Assembly (NCBI GenBank): GCA_905221605.1
Contig: CAJNDS010002785.1
Coordinates: forward strand, 83,705 to 147,704
Direction: 5' to 3'
Source of the DNA: Symbiodinium natans
Taxonomy: Eukaryota > Sar > Dinophyceae > Suessiales > Symbiodiniaceae
Length of the DNA: 64,000 nucleotides
Part shown: one piece after another, positions 42,420-52,919 of the stretch
How positions within the stretch are numbered: the first letter of the stretch is position 1
Layout of the letters: each line of letters starts with the position of its first letter
The notes under the pieces: model-generated
Told to the model about the DNA's origin: nothing
The model's input: the letters and a program-made list of their open reading frames with translations, nothing else
The model's database searches: none
Position numbers and translations under genes: made by a program

Positions 42420-45400
42420 AAGGTCCCAGCAAGACAACTAGGATACCAGCAAAAGGTATCTAGGATACCACTTTGTCAGGGTTTCAAAGTTTAGGGTTGC
42501 TTTTCCAAGCCTTAAGGGTTTCTTTTCGGAGCCTTAACAGGCACACCAGGGTTTAGGGCACTTTGGGGTTGAAAGTTCAGACCCTTTTTTTAGGTTGGGA
42601 CACTAGGGTTTTGGTTCAGGATGCCAGAAAGGCAACTGGTGGTACTGGTACGACTACGACAACCCTAAACCCGAACCTAAACCCTGCAAATTTAAGCTCT
42701 TTTTATGTTAGGACACTAGGGTTTCGGTTTCGGGCGCAAGAAAGACAGCCGATGGTACTGCTACTCTGCTGCTACTCCTCCTCCTGCTGCTGCTGCTAAT
42801 GCTGCATGATGGTCTTGTTTGGGCGTCGTTGTGTTTTTGTTGTTTCGGCGACGTCTTCCTCATCATCAGCGTGGCCCCTGGATTCCCGAAGCCCCTCCCT
42901 CCAAGATTTTTCTTGTCATCATCAGCGTGGCCCCTGGATTCCCGAAGCCCGTTTGGCAGCGAACCGGCCCCGTCGGTCCAAAGGGACTTCTGGAAGTTCC
43001 ACCCGGTCCAAAGCGAGTCGGGAATCTAGAGGTAGATTCCCGACTCGCTTTGGGCCGGTTCGCTGCCAAACGGGCTTCGGGAATCCAGGGGCCGCGCTGA
43101 TGATGACAAGAAAAATCTTGGAGGGAGGGGCTTCGGGAATCCAGGGGCCGCGCTGATGATGAGGAAGACGTCGCCGAAACAACAAAAACACAACGATGCC
43201 CAAACAAGACCATCATGCAGCATTAGCAGCAGCAGCAGGAGGAGGAGTAGCAGCAGTAGTAGCAGTACCATCGGTTGTTTTTCTTGCGCCCGAAACCGAA
43301 ACCCTAGTGTCCCAACATAAAAAGAGACTAAATTTGCAAGGTTTAGGTGGAAGACAACTGGCACCCTAAACCAAAACCCTAGTGTCCCAACCTAAAAAAA
43401 GGGTCTACATTTGGGGGTTTAGGTTAGGGTTTAGGGTAGGAATACGAGTAGCAGTACCACCAATTGTCTTTCTGGCGCCTAAGCCGAAACCCTCGTGTCC
43501 CAACATAAGCAGGGTTTTAATTCGGTGTTTAGGTTTAGGGTTTAGAGTAGTAGAAGTAGTAGTACCACCAGTTGTCTTTCCGGCGCCCTAAACCAAAACC
43601 CTAGTGTCCCCACATAAGAATGGGTTTAAATTTAGGGTTTTGGTTTAGGGTTGGGGGTTTGAAACCCTAAGACCCTTCTCTCTCTCTCTCTCTCTCTTTT
43701 GATGAAAGGCTCGATAATACATTGAACTGAAGCCCTAGTGCCGAATTATAAACGGGGTTTCAGGTTTAGGGCTTATAGGGCCTAAAGCTCTGCATGGTGA
43801 GGAGCAGCTGTTTCTGAATTGCTATGTGAGCAGTTTGCAGTCTTGCTATCTTGCAGTCCTATATAGAATCACACTCATAGTATATACTGTCGTTTTTTTC
43901 TCGCGTTATCTGTGTCTTTTATTTTGCGTTACCTGTGTCTTTTTTGCCTCTGTTTTTTTTCGGATGTATCGAGGAACAGCTGCCTCGGTGGTGTTTGCGG
44001 GCGTTATCCGTGTCTTTTTGTTCTCCTGAAGCTACTGGGAGGGAAGTAGCCCTAACTGTAGCCAGAAGCCAGCATCCCTAAACCCCTAAACCCTAAAAAA
44101 CAAACCCTGAACCCTAAACCCTAAACCCTAATTAAAACCTAAACCCCAAACCCCAAACACCCTAAAGCCGAACCTTACACATTGGCTTCCTCCCAGATAC
44201 CAGGAAGCCCTCAACCCTAAACCCTAAACCCTAAACCCTGAACCCTGAACCCTAAACCCTAAACCCTAAAAACCCTAAACCTTAATCGAAAACCCGAAGC
44301 CCTCTACCCTAAACCCAAAAACCCTAACCCCCAACCCCTAAACCCTAAGCGCCTGAACCCCTCAACCCCTAAACACTACACCCAAAACCCACGACCCTAA
44401 ACCCTCAACCCGAAACACCCCCAAAACAAAACCTAAACCCTAAACCCTAAACCTTAAACCCTAAACCCTAATTAAACCCTAAACCCTAAACACCCTAAAG
44501 TCCAACCTTACACCCTAAACCCTAAACCCTAATTAAACCCTAAACCCTAAACACCCTAAAGTCCAACCTTACACATTGGCTTCCTCCCAGATAGCAGGGA
44601 GCCCTAAACCCTAAACACTAAACCCTAGACCCTAAACCCTAAACCCTAAACCTTAAACCCAAAAAGCCCTAAACCCTAGACCATAAACCCTCTACCCCAA
44701 AACCTAAAAACCCTGCGAAACCCCCGAAACCTTAGACCCTAAACCGTACTTAAACCCTAAACCCTAAACACTAAACACCCTAAAGTCCAACCTTACACCC
44801 TAAGCCCTAAACCAAACCCTAAACCCTAAACCCTACTTAAACCCTAAACCCTGAACCCTAAACAACCTAAAGCCCAACCTTATACCCTAAACCCTAAACC
44901 CTAAAAAAAAACCTAAACCTGACCCTAAACCCTAAAAACCCTAAACCCTAAAAACCCTAAACCCTAAAAACCCTAACCCCCAACCCCTAAACCCTAAACG
45001 CATAAACCCCGAAACCCCTAAACCCCTGAACCCCTAAACCCTAAACCCACGACCCTCGACCCGAAACCCCCCCAAAACAAACCCTAAACCCTAAACCCTA
45101 AACCTTGAACCCTAAACCATAAACCCTGAACCCTAATTAAACCCTAAACCCTAAACACCCTAAAGCCCCACCTTACACCCTAAACCCCAAACGTTAAAAA
45201 CACAACCCTAAACCCCAAAACCCTAGACCCTAAACCCTAAAACCCTAAACACCCTAAACCCTAAACCCTGAACCCTACTTAAACCCTAAACCCTATACCC
45301 TAAACACCCTAAAGCCCAAACTTCACATCCAAACCCTAAACCCTAAAACATACAACTAAACCCTAAAACCCTATACCCTAAGCCCTAAATCCCTAAACCC

Positions 45401-46341
45401 TAAAAACCCTAAACCCTAAACCTAAAACCCTATACCCTAAACCCTACAAACCCTACCCCCCAAACCGACCCCAAAACACCTAAACCCTAAACCTAAAACC
45501 CACGACCCTAAACCCTAAACCCTAAGCACCCAGAACAAACCCTAACCCACGACCCTAAACCCTAAACCCTAAACCCTAGACCCTAAACCCTAAACCCTAA
45601 ACCCTAAACCCTAAACCCTAACCCCCCAAAACAAAACCCTGACCCCTACCCCTACAAAAACCCTAAACCCTAAGCCCTGACCCCTAAACCCTAAACCCTA
45701 TCCAAACCCCTAAACCCTAAGCCTAAACCCCAAACCCGGAAAAAGACGCAGATTACGCTTCAAAAAAAAGACGCAGATAACCCTCTGTGGAAGCCAGAAG
45801 TGTGATGCCCTGCAGGAAAACCACAGTAAAAAAACAAATCGCAGATATCCCAGAACAAAAAGACGCAGACAACCCAAAACTAAAGACGCAGATAACCTTA
45901 AAAAAAAAAGACGCGGATAACATCTGCTCGTGCAAGACGGCCAGACTGTGCTAGGGAGAGGGGTTTGGCTTTGAAGTTTGATTTCAGGGTTTTGGGGCTA
46001 GGTCTAGGGTTCTGTGGTCAGGGAGTGGTTTAGGTTGTTTGTTCTTGAAATTGGGAGGGTGCCTGAGGATTCCCTAATCTCGAAACCCTGAACTTTCAAC
46101 CCCAAAGTACCCTAAACCCTAGTGTGCCTGTTAAGGCTCCGAAAAGAAACCCTTAAGGCTTGGAAAAGAAACCCTAAACTTTGAAACCCTGAACTCTAAA
46201 CCCTAAAGGTTTAAGTAAGGTTTAGGCGTGCTTCAAGGGTTTCGGCTTTAAGGTGTTTTGCCCTCAAGAAGTCTCATAACAGGCTCAAAGTGGTATCCTA
46301 GATACCTTTTGCTGGTATCCTAGTTGTCTTGCTGGGACCTT
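42420..46341. mobile_element. Nested inverted-repeat (foldback) structure with telomere-like loop
   Basis: Outer arms: AAGGTCCCAGCAAGACAACT (42420-42439) onward to about 42590, matched in reverse at about 46094-46341. The right arm carries extra sequence of some 80 bases. Next inward on the left is a palindrome, 42580-43405, centred near 43000, with arms including GACACTAGGGTTT and CAGCGTGGCCCCTGGATTCC. Further inward, GTTATCTGTGTCTTTT-like motifs (43895-44025) are matched by AAAGACGCAGATAAC-like motifs (45745-45925). The centre is degenerate CCCTAAA. No transposase frame is visible. The frames that appear on both strands at 42806-43216 are mirror images caused by the palindrome. It resembles foldback transposons, but the class is inferred. 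Confidence 0.72.
44060..45735. repeat. Long degenerate CCCTAAA array (about 1.7 kb)
   Basis: This is the largest telomere-like block in the window, almost entirely in CCCTAAA orientation. It has higher-order segments: phrases containing CACATTGGCTTCCTCCCAGA (near 44178 and 44572) and CACCCTAAAG.CCAACCTTAC recur several times. Flanking sequence on both sides shows it is internal to the chromosome. Confidence 0.92.
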
Positions 46342-46986
46342 CCCAGACAAGGGTTGAAGTTTCTAAATGGCCTCGGCCCCTTCTCAAGCTTGTAGCTTTG
46401 CTGAAGACTGGCCTCCAGCGCAGTCGTGTCTTGACGCCCTAACCCGTAGGCCCGTGCAGATGTAGACAAGAACGGTTTGCGATCCCACAATGTTGGGCAC
46501 TTGGAGGGAAGCAAGCCTCACGTGAGGCCAGTTTGTTGAGGGCTTTCAGGATGTTGATCTCTATGTCAGGATCGTGAGGGAAACGCAGGAAACCGCCTCA
46601 ACCACCGTTGCACTGTGGTCCCTGCGCAGTCCGCAAGGGAGAGTCCCTTCTTCGCCGCAAGCCGCTGCGCATCCCAACGTTGAATTTGTGCGCTTGGAAA
46701 CTCGGAGGGTTCAAAGTGCCAAGCTAGCCTAGGTCCAGGACAAGGCGGGCAACTCCTTTGCTGGTCTGCCTGTCGGCATCTACGCTTTCAGAACGGCTTC
46801 GACCTCAGAGCTTTGGGAATCAGTCTGCGAATGCAGCTGTCCTGTTGGAACGTTCTCGGGGCCCTCAATACTAAACAACACACAGCCCGAAATTCCTGAA
46901 CCTCACCCCGCAAACTCCGACGTCTGCCCGAAACCCAGCACCCATACTGTAACCCTAAAGATCCCTGAAGCCTAAATCTGTTGAGC
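46342..46986. other. Spacer, no supported gene
   Basis: Short open frames on both strands without motifs. There are few telomere-like repeats. Possible small exons cannot be told from chance here. Confidence 0.3.
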
Positions 46987-46992
46987 GGAAAG

Positions 46993-47200
46993 GTCCCGGC
47001 CCCCTATGAAGGGGTGAGCCTGTGGGACCCAACGCCAGTGGCCGGCACCACCACGGCGATCGCCCTTGCAGTGCCCCGGCACATACCTAAGCAGACTTCA
47101 CAAGGAGCTGCAAGTGATCCCAGAGCTACCTCGAGGTCCTTGTGGGCCTGGCCGGGGTCATCGGCCTACTGGCTTGGTGCAAGTCCCGAAGTGCACGGTC
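46993..47200 (+). CDS. Possible exon of an unrecognised gene
   Basis: After GGAAAG the frame reads VPAPYEGVSLWDPTPVAGTT and stays open for more than 60 codons. An alternative frame in the second half, after CTTGCAG, reads YLSRLHKELQVIPE, which looks more helical, so an intron may lie between. The TG-rich stretch that follows (47206-47300) is typical of an intron start in this window. Confidence 0.35.
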
Positions 47201-47425
47201 AGGCGGGTGGTTTTGGGGGTTGGGTTGGGGGTTTCGGGGTTGGGGGTTATGGGGTTTCAGGGTTTAGGGCGAGGGGTGGAGTTCATTTTTGGGGTTTTGG
47301 GGCCTAAACCCTAAACCCTAAATCCTACAAACCCTACAAACCCTTGCAAACCCTATAATTAAACCCCATAAACCCTCTAAACCCTATAAGCCCTACAAGC
47401 CCTTCAAACCCTACAAACCCTAAAC

Positions 47426-47516
47426 ATGAGTTTATCCTTGGGCGATCTCTGGGTCCCTGAGAGTCGTGCGGAGGCAACAAAGTGGCACCCGAGGAGCTGG
47501 GATGCCAGGAGGCCAG
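47426..47516 (+). CDS. Possible first exon of an unrecognised gene
   Basis: ATG at 47426 starts MSLSLGDLWVPESRAEATKW, which ends one base into a codon at a GTGGGG donor. It is preceded by CCCTAAA/CCCTATA-type sequence (47300-47425) and followed by TTTAGGG sequence (47530-47685). A piece at 47735-47763 (EPGSLRRRKLKG) could be a later exon. Confidence 0.38.
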
Positions 47517-47822
47517 GTGGGGGGGGGGGTTAATAGGGTTTAGGGTTTAGGGGTTAGGGGTTAGGGTTTCGGGTTTGGGGTTTAGGGTTTAGGGTTTGGG
47601 GTTTGGGGTTTGGGCTATCGGAGGTTTGGGGGGTTGGGGGTTCATAGGGTTTAGTGTTTAGGGTTTAGGGTTTCGGGTTTGGGGTTTAGAAGAAGCCTGC
47701 TCGTGAATTGGTCCTCAGGGTCTTAGGCAGGAGCCGGGCAGCTTGAGAAGGCGAAAATTGAAGGGTAAACCCTGAACCCTAAACCCTGAACCCTAAACCC
47801 TGAACCCTAAACCCTAAACCCT
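47517..47822. repeat. TTTAGGG then CCCTAAA arrays in one spacer
   Basis: A G run (47518-47529) and TTTAGGG-type units (to about 47685) are followed, after about 75 bases, by CCCTAAA/CCCTGAA units (47763-47822). The facing orientation matches the pattern seen in introns. Confidence 0.85.
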
Positions 47823-48090
47823 CAGTCATGATGGGCTGTAAGCACCAAGCCCGAAGTTAGCGATGCCACGACGTCCCTTTAAAAGTCCCTGCAGGATCTG
47901 CCAGAGTGGCATGGAGAGGAGGTGAAGGCTGGCAGTTTTTGCAGAGTTTACAGCTGATCTGATCCGGAGGCCCGTTGGCCTGGACCCCACAACTAGACGT
48001 CATAGGAACGACTGCTTGCAAGAACGCATCGTTCCTGACATGTAGCGGCAATGACGAAGGGCGCATGCACAAGCTAAGGCAAACGCACAT

Positions 48091-48417
48091 GTGTGCGCGA
48101 GATGTACCAAGCGCCTGATTAAGCTAGTGAACGTCGCGTCTAGAAAGCTCAAGGTTTGGGTTATGTGCGGCACGTTGAGTTCCATCCCTTCAAGAGTGGT
48201 TTGGCCTATGGTCCATGTGTGCCAGGAGCTACAGCTACAGCAGCTGCAAGACTTGCCCACATGCGTGGATACCTTCGGCGGCATCATGGAGGCCTGTTCG
48301 CAGGAACTAGGCCGTAGACAAGTCGAATTCATCCTCGATGGAGGACCTGCGCTCTGTGCATGCGTGCACCAGCGAGAAAGCCAAGCAGCAGGCACTGCGG
48401 GGTTTCAAAGCATGTGA
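48091..48417 (+). CDS. Hypothetical coding stretch before the CCCH gene
   Basis: The frame is open for 108 codons and includes VWVMCGTLSSIPSRVVW and CVDTFGGIMEACSQELGRRQ, then VEFILDGGPALC, ending in TGA. No ATG start is convincing, so it may be an exon or a partial gene copy. It has several cysteines but no known motif. It ends about 145 bases before the next gene's start. Confidence 0.35.
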   Translation: MCARCTKRLIKLVNVASRKLKVWVMCGTLSSIPSRVVWPMVHVCQELQLQQLQDLPTCVDTFGGIMEACSQELGRRQVEFILDGGPALCACVHQRESQAAGTAGFQSM

Positions 48418-48563
48418 CATCCCTACATGCACCGTCCGACATCAGCAGAGGAGAAGATAGGAGAGAGATTCATGAAACGACTCCGCGGGGCAGCGCAGCT
48501 TTCCAGCTGGCCCGAGACAGACAATAGACTCGTTTGCCACAACTTCCGTTTCAGCCTGCAACC

Positions 48564-49322
48564 ATGATTGCACGCGCGCAGCTCGGAAGCTTAAAGATCA
48601 AGTCCAGGTTTACCTTCATTGACATTGAGGAGCGCCAGGCAGAGCCAGTACTCAGGCGTTCGGCGAGCAACCCTGCAATCTTGAACTCGCTTGAGCTCCG
48701 AGAGGTGGCTCAGGAGGACACGTACTTGTCAGGTTTGCTGCTGGAGGCCATGAAGTCACCAATCGCCTTTGTCGAGAATGTTGACAATACAGGCAACCGA
48801 ACACGGACACCAGCCAAAGTCGTCCCCGACGTGGACACTCAAGCTGCTCCTGAGCCGAGCGATGGCTTGCCGGGAAGCCTTGGTCACCCGCACTTCTGCC
48901 GACGACCGTGTTTCCTGCTCGCTTATGGACACTGTCCGAATGGAGTGGCTTGCCAGCAATGCCACCATCCACATGAGAAGCAGCCAGAACTGTCGAAGCG
49001 TATTCGTGAGAAGCTGAAGAAGATGGACAGCAACAGTAAGCTGCAGCTGCTGCGAAGCTGCCTTTTGCAGAAGTCGCAGCAAGTGCCAGAGATGTTTTGG
49101 CAGGTCACTGGCCTTTTGAATATCATCGAGGGAGAGCTGCGAGAGCTGGGAGCCACGGTAGACGACGCCATCAGTGACAGCACCGTCAGCGCCCAGCTTC
49201 GGGACAAGATCGCATCCCTGCCGGTGGCAGCCATGTTCGGTGAGATGTTCACCCGGCACCTCGAGCCAGACGTGCGTGCTGGCCTGGAACGAGAGATCCG
49301 TCGTCTCCGTGTGATAATTTAA
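48564..49322 (+). CDS. CCCH-type zinc-finger protein, intronless
   Basis: From ATG at 48564 (just after TTTCAG and CCTGCAACC) the frame codes for 252 residues and ends in TAA. Residues 112-137 contain CRRPC and then a zinc finger of the form C-x7-C-x5-C-x3-H (C116, C124, C130, H134), ending QCHHPH. Proteins with a single CCCH finger of this kind are abundant in dinoflagellates and are expected to bind RNA, which suits organisms that regulate mainly after transcription. The C-terminal half is helical and charged (RIREKLKKMDSNSKLQLLRS). The lack of introns, among split neighbours, suggests a copy returned from mRNA. The upstream TTTCAG could be the trans-splicing acceptor. The in-frame TTG upstream at 48534 is not needed as a start. 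Confidence 0.8.
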   Translation: MIARAQLGSLKIKSRFTFIDIEERQAEPVLRRSASNPAILNSLELREVAQEDTYLSGLLLEAMKSPIAFVENVDNTGNRTRTPAKVVPDVDTQAAPEPSDGLPGSLGHPHFCRRPCFLLAYGHCPNGVACQQCHHPHEKQPELSKRIREKLKKMDSNSKLQLLRSCLLQKSQQVPEMFWQVTGLLNIIEGELRELGATVDDAISDSTVSAQLRDKIASLPVAAMFGEMFTRHLEPDVRAGLEREIRRLRVII

Positions 49323-50400
49323 AATTTAAACATGCACAGGAGGCATAGCCATAAAGGAGGCCATAAGGCTCAGCTTTTATCAACTTTATGTATGTGTTTC
49401 AACCCGTGTTTCAACATTTGTAAACCTGCGTTTCGCTTCCCCTGAGTGAGTCAAGTATTGCCATGCTGGTTTAGCCAGACCGAACCCCATCCCAGTACAC
49501 TTTGTACGGCGAAGGGACACAGAACAGCCCCGTGCAGTTTGTATGATTGGGGAGTTCTCCCGAACAGGGAGATGGTGACATGGTGGCCAAGGGGAAGAGA
49601 AATCGCGGCGATGTTGCCGGTGAGTTTTCCGGCTGAGCCGGAACGAGAAGTCGGCAACGTTACCAGTCCGTTTTCCCGCTGAACGGCCGCTACGCGGGGG
49701 CAAGTACTGAGAGGGATCTGTTATCCCAGAGGGCGGCTGCCCTAGAGCAACCTGGCGCCCAGAGCAACCATGATCATGTGTCCATCTTGCCGACTTCGGC
49801 ACTCTTCACTTGGGTACCTTGTTAGAGACTCCATGTACATCCTGGATCTCGCTTTGGGCGCTTTGGGCAACGGGTTTTTTTCCAGGATGAACCTCGCTGG
49901 GGATTTGGCCCGTTGTTCGGTACTGTACCGTAAGTACAATTGTTTCAACAATGAAGATAGAGATACAGAGACCTAAACAGAAAGGGCCCATAGTCCAAGG
50001 AGAGCACAGGCTCGGCCGTGAATCGACTCGAGCGATCAGAGTTTTTAAGAAGAGCCGGCGCAAGCAGCGCTGTCCATGCTGCGCGGCGACCATTCGCGGA
50101 TCGTCGTCCGAGCCTAAAATGCACAACTCAGTTGCAGGCGCCGACTCTACTAAGCAGGAGATGAACAACTCATTATATCATCATACTGCTATAATTTTCG
50201 TATTCTCAGATGAATATACTATTGCTATGAGCGATGCGATCTGTTGTTGGATGGTTTGTCCGACAGGACGTGCAAGCTGTGACTTTCCAGCCGCAGCCGG
50301 ACGAGAGCTACTACGTCACTTGGCTGACGCTTCAGCGTATTCACTAGGAAGTCTAGGGGTAAACTGCACACATGCAAAAGTATACAATTGATACGAGTTT
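49323..50400. other. No gene supported; open frames without motifs
   Basis: A 146-residue frame from ATG at 49951 and several shorter ones on both strands overlap each other. None has a recognisable motif. Two related pieces, GTTTTCCCGCTGAACGG (near 49670) and GAGTTTTCCGGCTGAGCCGG (near 49622), are repeats of one another. Confidence 0.3.
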
Positions 50401-51060
50401 GATCATACATAAGTAAATAAATGAGCATATAAATAAATAATAAATATTACAAATATACACATATATACATATATATATATATATGTATGCAGCATACAAT
50501 CACTAGTACACAAAATAATATAGCATCATAAAAAGATAGAGTACATCATAATGTCATGAAAGATTGTGAGAATTTGAGCATATACGGGTAGGAATAGTAT
50601 AGCACTTTTTTAGTATATTGCTAACATACATAAAATATTATCATCATATACTCACGTATTGAAAAATCTCCGAAATATGTTGGAAATATCGTAATATACG
50701 AATGAAAATTTCCCTGTAGTATTATAGCAATATATTATTATAATAAGAAATGCACCAATATAACAAGAGAAGCATACAGGAATGTATCAATACAACAAAA
50801 GCACAAGAATATCAGAATATCACAATTTCATAATGCAATGGTTCGATTATACAATTGTATCTTATATTACTTTCGTCATGGAATAACAGAGGAATAGAAT
50901 GTCAGAACTATAGTATAGTATGTACTTGTAGTAGTTAATACACTGATCTGAGAATATGACAATAATGTTATAGGAATAGTTTAGCCGGTTGATACAAGAA
51001 CAAAAGCATGATTTGACATTTAAGATAGTGAACGTATATTACTTGGTATAGCCAGCAGCG
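50400..51060. other. AT-rich island
   Basis: Base composition falls abruptly to roughly 30% G+C for about 650 bases, with TATATA at 50460-50485 and many ATA/TAT words, unlike its neighbours. No coding frame is seen. It could be a remnant of transferred or organelle-like DNA, or a structural element. Confidence 0.6.
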
Positions 51061-51334
51061 CATGCACTGCAAAGGCAGAGACAGGGTTTGTATTCGAAGC
51101 TGTCAGGCCCTCTGAAAAGGGTCTATGAACCAACGGAGACATCAGGAGTTTTGAAAACAAGCCCTCAATATGGCGAATTCTCAACACGTTACTAGATTAT
51201 AGTGCCGGGGGGGTGGGGGGGGGGGGGGGGTGGGATATTTGCATTCTCTTCGTTATGCGCTTGTCGAGACGTAGTCAGATTCCTTGACACTCCGAAACAT
51301 GTCGAAGGTCGTTATAGGCGTTTCTGGTGTTTAA

Positions 51335-51545
51335 GGTTTCCCTTTTATTCATATGGATCCGCTTTACGTTCATATAAACTCACCCCTTTTCCATTCACAT
51401 GGATCCGTTTTGAATTCATATAAACTCATCCCTTGTAAAAACCATTTGGATCCCTTTTAAGTTCATATAAACTCATCCCTTTTAAACTCATATGGATCCA
51501 TTTCAATTTACATAAATTCCTCCCCATTGAAATCATATAAAATCC
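51335..51545. repeat. Minisatellite of about 55 bp with a BamHI-like core
   Basis: Units containing CATATGGATCC, TTCATATAAACTCA and TCCCTTTT recur four to five times, with the last copies decayed. The unit joins a GGATCC core to an AAACTCAT tail. Confidence 0.75.
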
Positions 51546-51760
51546 CGGGCCCGCTTAAAGAGGGTGAAATCCAGCCTCGACTGTTCGGGGCGGGGGGCCT
51601 GCACTAAAGCAGGTGCAACATTGTGGATTCTTCAGTCGCAAACCTCCGAAAACCTATAAAACGTGCTTTCACTCCCGGCCACCTCCCCCCAGAAGCATAG
51701 CCTACTTGATCGTTTCCCTGCCTGAGCCTCGCAGTAAACCCTGAGCCGATAGCTGGCCAG

Positions 51761-51853
51761 GAGACCTTCTGCACAGAAGAACTGGCTGGAGACAGCACAG
51801 TCTTGGAGCCAGATCTTACCATTGTCCACAAGGCACGTTCTTCAGGCATTTAG
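51761..51853 (+). CDS. Terminal exon of an unrecognised gene
   Basis: After TGGCCAG the frame reads ETFCTEELAGDSTVLEPDL, then TIVHKARSSGI and TAG. The composition is good and the stop is in place. The overlapping 81-codon minus-strand frame lacks splice context. Earlier exons were not found. The string DLTIV also occurs in the exon pieces at 38.7-39.1 kb (as GLTIV and DLTIV), which may indicate related proteins or chance. Confidence 0.42.
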   Translation, partial: ETFCTEELAGDSTVLEPDLTIVHKARSSGI

Positions 51854-52460
51854 CAATTGCGCACTTGAATCTGACTGTTCGGCAGGGGGTCCGTGGCTGC
51901 AGAGAATATGTTTGGAATGGCCTGACTGAACTTTTCATAGGCTTGTGGGCTGTGGGTCTTAGGCTCTGTGATGGCTAGTTAGGGCCTAGTTTCCTTTTGT
52001 TTCCAAGGCTACTAGGGCCTCAGTAGGCCTTGCTTGTGGGTTTCTGTTTCACTTAGCAGTCCCAGGACTATGCCTTAGTGGCCTAAGTCAACTCTGGCGC
52101 AGGACCCTATTTCCTGTGCCCAAAATGTTTTTGGCTCAATATTACCTTCGTTTTTTGCAGGGATGTGGGGGCGGGACCGTGAGCCAAGAGCCAGGCCAGG
52201 CCCACGAGCGCCAGTAGCCAGCGAGTAGGCCGGAAACTTCGGTTCATGGTTCAGGGTTCCGGTTTTGGGGGGTTTTGGTGGGCTTCTGGCTTAATTGGCC
52301 CATGATGTCATTGGTATTGGATGGAAGCTGGGCAACCTTTCCATGCCTGGCAGGGAGCAGCCGCCAACTAAGGGTGGAAGTTCGGCACCAGCAAAGAGGT
52401 TGACTGACAGGGTTTTTTTTTGGGCCCGCAGCAAGGGGTTCTCAGGGGTGTTTTGCCGAG

Positions 52461-52788
52461 TCCACGCCGCCAGGCGAGGAAGCACAGGAGGAGGCCGCGG
52501 CGAATGCCCCGGAGGCCCTTGGTGCATCTTTGAGGCTTTCCGACGCCCTGTGGGGCGTCGTGGGCGCGCTTGCATGCTTTCAACCTCTGCCACTTAAGGT
52601 TGAAGCTCAAAGCTGCCGCATAGTGCTTCACTTCGGAGGTCTACGAGTACTACGCCTTCCCACCGCCCTGGTCCGCAGATGACCTCGCCTGTCCACCCTC
52701 GTCCCCGTCCCGCATCTCGGAATGGACTTCTGCTAACAGAAGCAGGAGTTGGCACGATACCTGGGGCTTTTTTGTTGGGGGAGCCTGA
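52461..52788 (+). CDS. Two exons of an unrecognised gene, with stop
   Basis: Exon 52461 to about 52570 reads STPPGEEAQEEAAANAPEAL and then LRLSDALWGVVGAL before a GC donor (GCATGC). After a short intron of about 68 bases, exon 52639-52788 follows CTTCGGAG in phase and reads VYEYYAFPPPWSADDLACPP, ending FFVGGA and TGA. The first frame also stays open past the donor, so the intron is an inference from the quality of the second frame. No family is recognised. Confidence 0.45.
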
Positions 52789-52919
52789 AGGCTCCCGGAA
52801 GCATCCCTAAAACAAAACCCCACAAACGCCTCAGCACCCAGGACAAGAGGTGTACAAAGGTTCATCCGAGAATAGGAGGCCCTTGGGCACAAATAATATG
52901 AGCCAACACTATTTCCGTT

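Noticed and set aside
42806-43364. Pairs of similar proteins on opposite strands
   Set aside because: They are mirror images caused by the long palindrome, not genes.
44060-45735. Chromosome end (telomere)
   Set aside because: The CCCTAAA block is degenerate, internal, enclosed by inverted repeats and flanked by coding stretches on both sides. It is an interstitial telomere-like array.
48652-49259. Minus-strand frames opposite the CCCH gene
   Set aside because: They are shadows of the zinc-finger gene, which has an ATG, a full CCCH motif and a stop.
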